A stretch of DNA of 64,000 nucleotides from Candidatus Poribacteria bacterium (GTDB taxonomy: Bacteria > Poribacteria > WGA-4E > WGA-3G), in the NCBI GenBank assembly GCA_022821725.1, contig JAJEDB010000147.1, positions 28,209-92,208 of the forward strand, in the 5' to 3' direction. Under the pieces are notes generated by a model. It did no database searches. It saw only the letters and a list, made by a program, of their open reading frames with translations, and was not told where the DNA came from. This document shows, one piece after another, positions 34,493 through 42,973 of the stretch. A program made the position numbers and the translations under genes. Position 1 is the stretch's first letter, and the number at the start of each line of letters is the position of its first letter.

Positions 34493-35701
34493 CTATTCTA
34501 CTATTTCACTCAGCGCAGCGTCAGTCGTGACGACATGCTTTCCACCTGAACCCTCGATTCTGGTTATCATCAGGGCTTTCAGCTCTTTCAGTTCCAACGG
34601 TGTTAATTCTTCAACGAGAGGGCTCTCAATGAAGTTCCGATAGGCACGACTGGTATCCGTTTTCGGCATGATATACATCGGGATGATGGCTTGCAACATT
34701 GCGGCGCGTTTACGATCTGTTCGATTCACCCCGGCGCGATGCCAGACTCTCGAATCGTAGAGAATATAACTTCCACCGGGTGCCTCAACAACATCTGCAT
34801 CGGGTCCATTGTAGGGCAATCCATGGGCTGCGCGATAGCCCGGTTGTCTGTAGATGTGTCCCGGTCCCCACTCGTCTGGTGGACCTTCACCGAGTATGTG
34901 CGATCCGAGTTTGAAACAGGTCGCGCCATTCTCCTTTCGGAATTCGGAGACGCAAAGATTGCGCTGAATACCCATAACCAATTCAGGGAAATTGTGGAGG
35001 GGTATCTCTGGACCGGTGCCTCTCGTGGCAAAAATACCCCAATGATACGGGAAATCGGAATGCCACCCTTGGACATCCCGTTCGCCATCGTCCGGCGCAA
35101 GGATCGCGAGGCCCGGCGGGTGCCCGAGTCGAATTTCACTCGTTCGCATGTATTGGCGCATCACCCACAAGGACACCGGCTCTGTCGCGGCTTGTGCTAC
35201 GGCGATACCTTTAACCAACGCGCCTGTGCTTCGATCGTATGTTTCATGATCCCACCGACCTGTGCAACTAATCCGCTCCAATTCCTCAACAACATCGGGT
35301 GCCATAATGGATGGGAGGCATACCCAACCGTTCTCTTGGAGCGTTTTTAGATACTCCGATGGCAGATGTGCAGGTCCATGTCCAGGAGAAAAGACCGCCC
35401 CCTCATCAACCGCTACAGTGCCGTTCCTGGCAAGCTGGGCCCCGTTGTAATGAAGATAACAGCCGCTCCCGGACTTCACAGATTCCGCCTTAAGTTTGAG
35501 ATCGGTGATCACATGACGATACGCAGCACCATCATCAATTGATTCCCATATCGCTTTATCGTCTACATACTCAAAAACTGCGAGTCCATCGTCAGACGCG
35601 CCGAGAAATTCTCCGTTCGGGGCGCGTAACAACGTCCAATGCGCTGATGGGCGTTCCACACGAACGACGCGTTCCTGAAAAAGTTCGTTCTCGTATGCCA
35701 T
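34493..35701 (-). CDS. PhyH-family oxygenase with extra N-terminal domain
   Basis: A 402-residue protein. The C-terminal ~280 residues are a PhyH oxygenase with metal motif GWHSDFPYHWG and distal His in DSRVWHRAGVN, followed by Arg in DRKRAAML. The N-terminal ~110 residues (HWTLLRAPNGEFLGASDDGL and on) have a beta-trefoil or fascin-like style and are not part of PhyH. They may bind substrate. The ATG at 35701 is chosen because AAGGAG lies nine bases upstream; a GTG nine bases earlier is also in frame. It lies between the aldo/keto reductase and the sulfatase. Substrate unknown. Confidence 0.85.
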   Translation of the reverse strand: MAYENELFQERVVRVERPSAHWTLLRAPNGEFLGASDDGLAVFEYVDDKAIWESIDDGAAYRHVITDLKLKAESVKSGSGCYLHYNGAQLARNGTVAVDEGAVFSPGHGPAHLPSEYLKTLQENGWVCLPSIMAPDVVEELERISCTGRWDHETYDRSTGALVKGIAVAQAATEPVSLWVMRQYMRTSEIRLGHPPGLAILAPDDGERDVQGWHSDFPYHWGIFATRGTGPEIPLHNFPELVMGIQRNLCVSEFRKENGATCFKLGSHILGEGPPDEWGPGHIYRQPGYRAAHGLPYNGPDADVVEAPGGSYILYDSRVWHRAGVNRTDRKRAAMLQAIIPMYIMPKTDTSRAYRNFIESPLVEELTPLELKELKALMITRIEGSGGKHVVTTDAALSEIVE

Positions 35702-35759
35702 AATCTTCACTCCTTATCTGTTTCCGTATCGGGCAAGTTCACCCCAACGCGCTTACGCA

Positions 35760-36719
35760 CTACCACGCATACGCCTCTGGTGCCTCGCCACCGGGACCCG
35801 CCCAAATCTCATCGAGTTTCGTGAGGACTTCAGCGTCCAGTTTCAGTTCCAAGACGGATAAGTTCTCCGCAAGTTGTTCGATTGTCCGCGGTCCGATAAT
35901 CGGTGCTGTGATGTCTGAATTGCTGAGCACCCATGCCAGGGCGACGTTAGCAGGAGGCTCTCCTATCGAGGCGCAAAGTGCTTCGTATGCTTCGAACTGT
36001 GATCGATGCGTCGCAATCGTTTCTCTGTGCGATTCCCTGCCCCGTCGACCGGTGGTCGGGTTATCCAGCACACCACAGAGCAATCCACCGCCCATCGGGC
36101 TATACGGAATCACCGCCAAGCCGAGTTCGCGGCAACACGGTAGGACTTCAAGTTCGATTTTTCGGCTGCGGAGGTTATACACACTCTGTTCTGAGACGAG
36201 TCCGAGAAAATTGCGTTGCTTCGCAATACCTTGGGCATGGGCAATGTGCCACGCAGCAAAGTTGCTACTCCCGACGTATGAAATTTTGCCTTCACGGACC
36301 AACTGCTCCATCCCCTGCCAAATCTCATCCCACGGTGTTCGGCGATCAATATGGTGCATCTGATAAAGGTCAATATGATCGGTTTGCAGACGACGGAGAC
36401 TGTCTTCGCATGCCCGACGGATATGGTAAGCAGATAGACGCCCGTCGTTAGGTCCTTCACCTGTCGAACCGTACAATTTGGTCGCCAGAACAATCTGATC
36501 GCGCCGACTTTTATCTTCAGCCAACCAGTTTCCAACAATCGTCTCCGTTAAACCTTCATTATAGATGTTGGCGGTATCGAAAAAGTTAATTCCGGCTTGC
36601 AGTGCCCGACTCAGGACTGGCAACGAATCTTCTGCGGACGTATGTCTCCCAAAATTGACGGTACCGAGACAAAGACGACTCACCTGTAGTCCAGTCCGAC
36701 CGAGATAGGTATATTCCAT
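35760..36719 (-). CDS. Aldo/keto reductase
   Basis: A 319-residue NADPH-dependent oxidoreductase of the TIM-barrel AKR family. The opening MEYTYLGRTGLQVSRLCLGT is typical. The tetrad is seen as FFDTANIYNEG (Asp, Tyr), LATKLYG (Lys) and YQMHHIDRRTPW (His). The C-terminal GPRTIEQLAENLS binds cofactor. The ATG at 36719 is chosen for AGGAG eight bases upstream and for the family N-terminus; a longer frame upstream is not like the family. It heads the likely operon with PhyH and sulfatase and is divergent from the M81 peptidase gene. Confidence 0.92.
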   Translation of the reverse strand: MEYTYLGRTGLQVSRLCLGTVNFGRHTSAEDSLPVLSRALQAGINFFDTANIYNEGLTETIVGNWLAEDKSRRDQIVLATKLYGSTGEGPNDGRLSAYHIRRACEDSLRRLQTDHIDLYQMHHIDRRTPWDEIWQGMEQLVREGKISYVGSSNFAAWHIAHAQGIAKQRNFLGLVSEQSVYNLRSRKIELEVLPCCRELGLAVIPYSPMGGGLLCGVLDNPTTGRRGRESHRETIATHRSQFEAYEALCASIGEPPANVALAWVLSNSDITAPIIGPRTIEQLAENLSVLELKLDAEVLTKLDEIWAGPGGEAPEAYAW

Positions 36720-36821
36720 AGCGATTGCTCCTGTATGAATGTTGATAAATCTTGAATCTGGCAGCTCAAAAATGTCTGTCAACCATTTTATCAAATCTCT
36801 GTTTTTTGATTAACAAAAATC

Positions 36822-36850
36822 TTGTCACACCGATAAAGGTATGCTATATT
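36822..36850 (+). promoter_or_regulatory. Candidate sigma-70 promoter of the M81 peptidase gene
   Basis: TTGTCA (36822-36827) and TATATT (36845-36850) with 17 bp between, 43 bp ahead of the start codon, in an AT-rich divergent intergenic stretch. Consensus match only. Confidence 0.55.
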
Positions 36851-36893
36851 TGTCTCAGAATTTACGAAGTTTCAAGCGCAAGGGAGGCAATCC

Positions 36894-38384
36894 ATGCGAA
36901 TCGCAGTCGGTTGTATCGGACACGAAACCAACACATTCTCACCCGTCCTGACAACCATTGATAACTTCAAAAAAGGGAGTTACCATCGCGGTGACGAAAT
37001 CATCAACGCGTTCCGCGGTACCCGAACCATTACCGGTGGTTTCCTTGATGTCGCGGAGCAACTCAATTTACAACCCGTCCCGCTTCTGTGGGCGTTCGCG
37101 ACACCTTCGGGCATGGTGGAACACGCGGCGTATCAGACGTTGAAAACGGAGTTCCTGACACTTCTACAGAACGCTGGAGAACTTGATGGCGTACTCCTCG
37201 ATTTACACGGCGCGATGGTAACAGAGGAACTTGAAGATGCCGAAGGGGACCTGATTCAGGCAGTCCGTGAAACGGTAGGTGAAACATGGATCGTCACAAC
37301 GCTCGACCTACACGCCAATATCACCGAGAAAATGGCGCATTACACCGATGTTATCATCGGGTTCGATACCTATCCGCACGTAGATTGCTACGAACGTGGG
37401 TTTGAAGCCGGACAACTTCTCTTCGGTATGAACCGAGGTAACGTTCAACCGACGATGGCATACCGTCAACTTCCCTTACTGACCGCACCGCCTGCACAGT
37501 GCACAATGAAATCTCCAATGACAGAAGTAATCAACGCACTGCATGCCCTTGAAACCGAGCGGGGTGTTGTGACGGCAACCCTTTCCATGGGCTTCCCATT
37601 TGCGGATATAACGGATGCTGGCGTTTCAGTTCTCGTTACGACCAACGGGGACATGGCACTCGCAGAGACACATGCTGACCGGTTCGCAGCAAATATCTGG
37701 GACATGCGTGAGCGGTTCACTTTCAACCTACACAGCGTGGAAGCCGCAATTGAAATCGCAAACCAGACAGACGGCAACCCGATTGTCCTCGCCGACGGCG
37801 CGGATAATCCTGGGGGTGGCGGCCCCTGTGACGGCACGACAATCCTACAGAAATTTATAGAGGCAGACGTGCAAGACGCGGTGATCGCAGTGATTGCGGA
37901 TCCTGAATCGGTTGACCAAGCGGTAGCGGCAGGTGTCGGAAATAGCGTTCAGTTGAACGTCGGTGGTAAAACGGACACACAACACGGCGCACCGGTCGCC
38001 CTAACAGGGTCAGTCAAAGCCCTCTCTGACGGCAAATTCATCCTTAAAGGTCCAATGGGGCGCGGCACTGTTGGACAGATGGGAACGACTGCTGTCGTCC
38101 AAATCGGTGGGATTGAGATTATCCTCACAGAAAGACGGATCCAACCTTACGATGCGGAGGTTCTTCGGAGCATTGGGATTGAGCCGAAAGCGCGTAAACT
38201 CATCGCCCTCAAATCCGCTGTCCATTTCCGAGCAGATTACACACCCATTGCGCATCAAATTTTGGACGTGGATACCCCTGGCGTTCACAGTCCGAACCTT
38301 TTCAGTTATGACTACCAGCAATTGAGGCGACCCATCTACCCACTCGATCCATCCGTCACCTATGGTAAAACTGACGCAACCTAA
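36894..38384 (+). CDS. M81 family metallopeptidase (MlrC-like)
   Basis: A 496-residue protein of the MlrC/microcystinase C family, a zinc hydrolase of peptide or amide bonds in linear peptides and related compounds. The N-terminus GCIGHETNTFSPVLT is diagnostic. Putative metal-site segments are TTLDLHANITEKM and GFDTYPHVDCYERG. The C-terminal half has DGADNPGGGGPCDGTTIL. The start has a strong AAGGGAGG. Cytoplasmic, with no signal peptide. The true substrate is unknown; MlrC homologues are common in organisms without microcystin. Confidence 0.9.
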   Translation: MRIAVGCIGHETNTFSPVLTTIDNFKKGSYHRGDEIINAFRGTRTITGGFLDVAEQLNLQPVPLLWAFATPSGMVEHAAYQTLKTEFLTLLQNAGELDGVLLDLHGAMVTEELEDAEGDLIQAVRETVGETWIVTTLDLHANITEKMAHYTDVIIGFDTYPHVDCYERGFEAGQLLFGMNRGNVQPTMAYRQLPLLTAPPAQCTMKSPMTEVINALHALETERGVVTATLSMGFPFADITDAGVSVLVTTNGDMALAETHADRFAANIWDMRERFTFNLHSVEAAIEIANQTDGNPIVLADGADNPGGGGPCDGTTILQKFIEADVQDAVIAVIADPESVDQAVAAGVGNSVQLNVGGKTDTQHGAPVALTGSVKALSDGKFILKGPMGRGTVGQMGTTAVVQIGGIEIILTERRIQPYDAEVLRSIGIEPKARKLIALKSAVHFRADYTPIAHQILDVDTPGVHSPNLFSYDYQQLRRPIYPLDPSVTYGKTDAT

Positions 38385-38410
38385 AAGGGGACTCTGTAGG
38401 GGTAGATCTC

Positions 38411-39835
38411 GTGACTACTCTTCTTTTACTGACAACGGCGAACCGAGCATCCATTCAAATGAAAAATATGATAGAAAAGCGTGTCCCTGGAAACTACGAG
38501 ATGAATCTACTGCTGACTGGAGAACCAACCTTTGAACCTGTCAAAGTCTTCTTCTCTGGGGATACAACGTTAAGCAAAAGGGGGTCCCTTGCTATCTCCG
38601 CAGACGGATTCAAGGTTGTCCGCGAAATCAACACCGATACGCGAATCTGGAAAACTTATGATAACATCGGAAAACCACCATGGAACGTCAGGATTCTGAA
38701 GAAAGGCAATTTTTTCAGATTCTGGATCAACACCACGACCGGTTGGATCCGCGGTCCGTTGGGGGAATGGGAAGACATTTACGAACCGACCAACAACTGT
38801 CTTGGCGTTGAAACGCCATCAGGCATCCAACTCCAATCCTGCACCGTGACAACCCTCCCATGGCTCCAAGAGATTACCAAACCGGTCATATCCCGTGGTC
38901 CCAAAGGTTCTTTCTATGAGAAACAGATCATACCGGGTGCGATTATAGAATATGATGGCTTGTATTACATGTACGTCATGGCAGGAATGGCAGGCGACGA
39001 GGAGGGATCTTCAAGACGGACAATCGGTGTCGCTGTGAGCCCAGACTTAAAGCAGTGGCAGGGGCATGTTGAACCTCTGATCTCCTATCTCGATACGCCG
39101 TATGATAATCTCTATGTTAGCGGTGCTGTCGTCACAGATGAGGGACGCGTCGCCATCATGTTCTCTGCACAGAAATTTCCAGAGTGGCAAGGATTCATGT
39201 TAGCCATGGCGGATCATCCGATGGGTCCATTCACTCAGTATGAGAATAACCCGGTTTACAAACATCCCACGCATGCGCACGAGTTCGATCTCATTCGTGC
39301 TGAAGGGCTACCGTATCGCTATCTCCTTTTCTACGCGGGATTTACGCCGGAGCCTCAACACGGATCCGCAGGCGATCGAGGGTATCTCCTATACAGCGAT
39401 GATCTGGTGAACTGGCACCCCGATAAACGAAATCCAGTCTTTAGTCCTGAAACGCTGGACAACTGGGACGCGATCCACGTCCGACCGAGATCTCTGAATC
39501 GGATTGGGGATATGTGGTATCTGTGGTATGAAGGATGTAATACATGGAAACCGGAGGGTGTGTCACATCACGGTTGGTGGGATACGGTAGGACTGGCTCG
39601 TTCAAAAGACCTCATCGACTGGGAATACTATCCAAGAAACCCGGCACTGCCCGGTCTCGGTATCAACGCCGACCAATTCGACAGCAAGTGGGTCGGCTGG
39701 CCCCGTATGTTCGTCAAGGAAGGAATCGGATACGTCTTTTACACAGGGAACGCCCAAGTCGGATTACGGACAATTCCGTTGAACGATCTCACTAACTGGC
39801 AGACAGAAGGCGGACAAACCTTCGATTTGCTGTAG
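38411..39835 (+). CDS. Beta-propeller glycoside-hydrolase-like protein with N-terminal beta domain
   Basis: A 474-residue protein. Residues ~25-150 are a beta-rich segment (FFRFWINTTTGWIRGPLGEW) like the jelly roll that accompanies GH32/GH43-type propellers. Residues ~150-470 form a five-bladed propeller with blade openings EYDGLYYMYVMAGMAGDE, YVSGAVVTDEGRVAIMFSAQ, YLLYSDDLVNWHPD and WYLWYEGCNTW. It probably acts on glycan ends. The GTG at 38411 is the first usable start; internal ATGs at codons 17 and 20 are alternatives, so the N-terminus is uncertain. It lies 26 bp after the M81 peptidase stop. Confidence 0.72.
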   Translation: MTTLLLLTTANRASIQMKNMIEKRVPGNYEMNLLLTGEPTFEPVKVFFSGDTTLSKRGSLAISADGFKVVREINTDTRIWKTYDNIGKPPWNVRILKKGNFFRFWINTTTGWIRGPLGEWEDIYEPTNNCLGVETPSGIQLQSCTVTTLPWLQEITKPVISRGPKGSFYEKQIIPGAIIEYDGLYYMYVMAGMAGDEEGSSRRTIGVAVSPDLKQWQGHVEPLISYLDTPYDNLYVSGAVVTDEGRVAIMFSAQKFPEWQGFMLAMADHPMGPFTQYENNPVYKHPTHAHEFDLIRAEGLPYRYLLFYAGFTPEPQHGSAGDRGYLLYSDDLVNWHPDKRNPVFSPETLDNWDAIHVRPRSLNRIGDMWYLWYEGCNTWKPEGVSHHGWWDTVGLARSKDLIDWEYYPRNPALPGLGINADQFDSKWVGWPRMFVKEGIGYVFYTGNAQVGLRTIPLNDLTNWQTEGGQTFDLL

Positions 39836-39848
39836 CACACACGTTTCC

Positions 39849-39880
39849 TGTAGGAGCGAGCTTTGCTCGCGAATTTGCTA
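39849..39880. terminator. Hairpin between convergent genes, terminator-like
   Basis: GCGAGC TTT GCTCGC (39856-39870) is a perfect six-bp stem led by GTAGGA, then an AT-rich run. It serves the convergent ends at 39835 and 39883. Confidence 0.55.
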
Positions 39881-39882
39881 AT

Positions 39883-40905
39883 TTACTTCTTTTTCACTTT
39901 TCCCCACATTGTCGTTAGCAACTCCGGCTGGGGTGAAACAGGCAACGCATACGTCGGATCGAACCAATCTCCACCAGCATTGGCTTGGAAAAGAGAGAGA
40001 CCGACAACATGCGTCAACTGTGTTTGGATGCGACTGTTCACGTCAACTTTGAAGATTTGGAACCTACGCTGAATTTCCTGTGTATAGAGAACTTCATCTC
40101 CATTTGGCGATAATGCCGGATCCTGTGCATAAGGTCCGGCTTCAGCAACCAATTGCTGGAGACCCGTGCCATCGCGGTTGACAATATAGATTGTTTCCTT
40201 ATTTTCCCATTCGGGAGGCCAATCATCGCCGGGTTTACGATCGGGTGGTAACGGATTCTTATTCCAAGAAAAGGCCAGTTTGTCCCCCGCGGCCGACCAA
40301 GATGGATGATTTTGCCAATCCATTGCTTTTTTCGGTAGAAGACGCCTTTTCCTTTTTGTGTGAACGTCAATGAGTGTAACTCGACGAGTGTGACTTGCTG
40401 GAAGAAAAGCGATATGAGCAATTTCTGTGCCATCCGGTGACCACGCCGGAGAAAAACCTTCAACGATGCTTTCGGCTTTCTGTTCACCTATGGTTGCAAT
40501 GTAGATAGGAGACTTAATCCTGTCCCAGTCTATAGACATATAAGCGATCTGCTTGCCATCTGGCGACCATGCCGGATTCGTTCTATAAGCTTCTTTCTTG
40601 AAGACGCGTCGGACATTGCTTCCATCTGGGTCCATCAGATAGAGGTCTCGAACGCCTTCGCGATCCGAGACGAAAAGAATCCGTTCGCCCGTTGGAGACC
40701 AAACGGCTTGCAGATCATTTCCAGGATGTTGTGTGAGTCTCACCTGTTCGCTGCCATCTGGATTCATGATGTAGACTTCCCGATTACCATCGCGGGCAGA
40801 AGTAAACAGGATTTTCGGAGTCGTTGGTGCTTCTGCGAAAAGCGGGGAAACGTTTACACACAGCAGCACCAGCGTGAGAATGCGAAAAGTGGATATAAGT
40901 CTCAT
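39883..40905 (-). CDS. Exported TolB-like/PD40 beta-propeller protein
   Basis: A 340-residue exported protein with a signal peptide of about residues 1-25. It has about six PD40 blades such as TSARDGNREVYIMNPDGSEQ, AVWSPTGERILFVSDREG, NPAWSPDGKQIAYMSID and PAWSPDGTEIAHIAF. It is TolB/DPP6-N-like without a catalytic domain. The family commonly binds proteins or senses cell-wall ligands in the periplasm. The C-terminal part reads PQPELLTTMWGKVKKK; TTMWGKVK there resembles the TTTWGxIK tail of the short LamG proteins. The start has GGAGGAAT. No neighbour suggests a partner. Confidence 0.88.
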   Translation of the reverse strand: MRLISTFRILTLVLLCVNVSPLFAEAPTTPKILFTSARDGNREVYIMNPDGSEQVRLTQHPGNDLQAVWSPTGERILFVSDREGVRDLYLMDPDGSNVRRVFKKEAYRTNPAWSPDGKQIAYMSIDWDRIKSPIYIATIGEQKAESIVEGFSPAWSPDGTEIAHIAFLPASHTRRVTLIDVHTKRKRRLLPKKAMDWQNHPSWSAAGDKLAFSWNKNPLPPDRKPGDDWPPEWENKETIYIVNRDGTGLQQLVAEAGPYAQDPALSPNGDEVLYTQEIQRRFQIFKVDVNSRIQTQLTHVVGLSLFQANAGGDWFDPTYALPVSPQPELLTTMWGKVKKK

Positions 40906-41082
40906 GGGATATTCCTCCGAAAAGGTCTGACTAAAGAAATTTTGTATTATTACGCTTCCTGTTTTCGCCTTGATTTGCTTTAAAAATTAATAGATGATAT
41001 ACTGACAATTAGGACGAACTGAAAAATGAAAAGTTTACACCGAATCTGCTTGAATTGAACACTAAGTGTCAGGAGGAGAATC

Positions 41083-42924
41083 GTGCGTACTTCAACCTTT
41101 ACCCCCGAAGAAGCCGGTGCCGGTTCTATCCATTTTGAACCCGTGCCTATAGAGACGGTAGATCATACCGATCTTGACTACCATCAACTCTGTCGCCCTG
41201 ACGAGTTTCAAGACTTGGAAGGCAAGCCGTTCCACGTCAACGGCACACACTTGGCTGTTTTCAAATACGAAGATCAATTTTACGCCGTTGATAACCGATG
41301 CCCACACATGGGGTATCCTATGTCCAAAGGCAGTATCCGAGATGGTGTCCTGATTTGTCATTGGCATCACTGGGAATTCGACCTCAAATCAGGGGGTTGT
41401 TTTCAGGCGTTTGGCGATGATTTGAAAGCCTTTCCCGTCGAACTCCGTGATGACGGTTATCTGTATGTTGGATTAGCAAAAGGTGAACGAGAGGCGGCAA
41501 AACGACGCGTCATTGACCGTGGCAAACGGGCACTCGAACGAGGGCTTAAAGACCGCAGCACCTTCTTTATTGCGAAAGCCGTCACTGCGCTGCGAGACGC
41601 TGGCGCAGCACCGAACGAAATCATTCATCAGGGCCTCCACTACGGCGCCCATAAAAGTAGCGAGGGATGGTCGTCGGGTGTCGCTATCCTCACTTTGGCG
41701 GCGAACTTGTGGGACGATGTAGACCCAAACGATCACAACCTGTTTCTCGTCCACGGCTTAACTCAGATTAGCCGTCGAACAACAGGGAGCTCCCGTCCCT
41801 ATCGTGCACCGTTTCCCGCAATGAGTGAGGAACACGACCTTGAAACGCTCAAGCGATGGTTCCGCTACTTTGTGGATAAACGGCACTCAGGTGCAGCCGA
41901 GCGGATCTTGTTGACGCTGAATGACCGCGGCTACGATAAATCGGTGCTCGCTGATTTCGTTTTCACTGCCGCGACCGACTTCTACTTTACAGGCGACGGA
42001 CACGCTCTCGATTTCGCTAACAAGATGTTCGAGGCGTTGGATTATGTCGAATGGGAAGGCGCACACGAAATCTTACGCCCGATTGTTGTTGATCTCGTGA
42101 GTCGAACCCGTCATGAGGAAACCTCACGCTGGGCAGATGCCGTGCCTGTGTTAGAACCCGTTTTTGAACGACTTGACAGTATCTGGAAGGACAACCAAGC
42201 CAACGCAGCCGAACTCGATATTTCAGCGTTTACACAGACACTCCTCGGCGACGATTTCGAGCCGATTGTCGTTGCGGTGGAAGAAAAACTGCGTGCCGGT
42301 GTGAATCCACGAGACATCTGCCGCGCAATGACTTACGCTTCCGCGATTCGGACGGCGCGTTTTCATCTCAAAAACGAAGGTGATTGGCACGATGTGGCGA
42401 ACATTTACTCCTACGCACACGCCCTGTACCACGCCTTTGATTATGCACCGAGTGCTCACTTACTGCGTGGTATTTTTCACGGTGTCGTTTTCTTAGCATA
42501 TCTGCGTTGGTTGAACATGCCTGCTGCCCGCATACCGAGGCAGGGACAGCGACTTGATGAAACCTATGACTCTGTTGATAAGATGCTGGAGAGGCTACAA
42601 GAGTTTGCGGATTTCCAGAAGGTCTATGAGGCAGAAATTCTGGTGAACCAATATCTGGAAGAAGGACATGAGATTGAGCCCTTGAAGCAGGCACTCTCAC
42701 ACATCCTCCTTCGCGAAGACGCAGAACTGCACATGTTCCAGGTACTGGAAGTCGCATTCCGACATTACGAGTTGTCGGCGGATGTGGAAGAACAGCGGAT
42801 GCATCTATTGGCAGCGACCCGTTACATCACGGCACAGAAGCTGATGAAAAATATCTTGTGGTCCACCGAAAATGCGGAGCGTCTCGCTCGCGGTGAATTA
42901 CTGAGTGAACGCGACGATGATTAA
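41083..42924 (+). CDS. Rieske [2Fe-2S] domain fused to a large helical domain
   Basis: A 613-residue protein. The N-terminal ~115 residues form a Rieske domain with Cys73-x-His75 (NRCPHMGYP) and Cys92-x-x-His95 (ICHWHHWEFD), which hold a 2Fe-2S cluster. The remaining ~490 residues are almost all helical (ALERGLKDRSTFFIAKAVTA, then RFHLKNEGDWHDVANIYSYA) and His-rich. They do not resemble the catalytic domain of ring-hydroxylating oxygenases. The GTG start is supported by AGGAGGAG six bases upstream. No signal peptide or membrane helix. The helical domain is not recognised; it may carry a metal or bind a quinone-like substrate. Function unknown. Confidence 0.8.
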   Translation: MRTSTFTPEEAGAGSIHFEPVPIETVDHTDLDYHQLCRPDEFQDLEGKPFHVNGTHLAVFKYEDQFYAVDNRCPHMGYPMSKGSIRDGVLICHWHHWEFDLKSGGCFQAFGDDLKAFPVELRDDGYLYVGLAKGEREAAKRRVIDRGKRALERGLKDRSTFFIAKAVTALRDAGAAPNEIIHQGLHYGAHKSSEGWSSGVAILTLAANLWDDVDPNDHNLFLVHGLTQISRRTTGSSRPYRAPFPAMSEEHDLETLKRWFRYFVDKRHSGAAERILLTLNDRGYDKSVLADFVFTAATDFYFTGDGHALDFANKMFEALDYVEWEGAHEILRPIVVDLVSRTRHEETSRWADAVPVLEPVFERLDSIWKDNQANAAELDISAFTQTLLGDDFEPIVVAVEEKLRAGVNPRDICRAMTYASAIRTARFHLKNEGDWHDVANIYSYAHALYHAFDYAPSAHLLRGIFHGVVFLAYLRWLNMPAARIPRQGQRLDETYDSVDKMLERLQEFADFQKVYEAEILVNQYLEEGHEIEPLKQALSHILLREDAELHMFQVLEVAFRHYELSADVEEQRMHLLAATRYITAQKLMKNILWSTENAERLARGELLSERDDD

Positions 42925-42945
42925 TTAGGACTTACACAACTCCCT

Positions 42946-42973
42946 GGTAGGCGAGGTTTCCTAACCTCGCCTA
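42946..42973. repeat. Hairpin repeat at the 3' end of the GH67-like gene
   Basis: TAGGCGAGGTT, loop TCCT, AACCTCGCCTA: an 11-bp perfect stem. It has the same GTAGG-arm-TCCT-arm design as 12636-12660 with different arm bases. On the minus strand the CTA arm at 42971-42973 supplies the TAG stop codon of the LamG-GH67 gene. It lies between two convergent genes and may terminate both. Confidence 0.7.
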
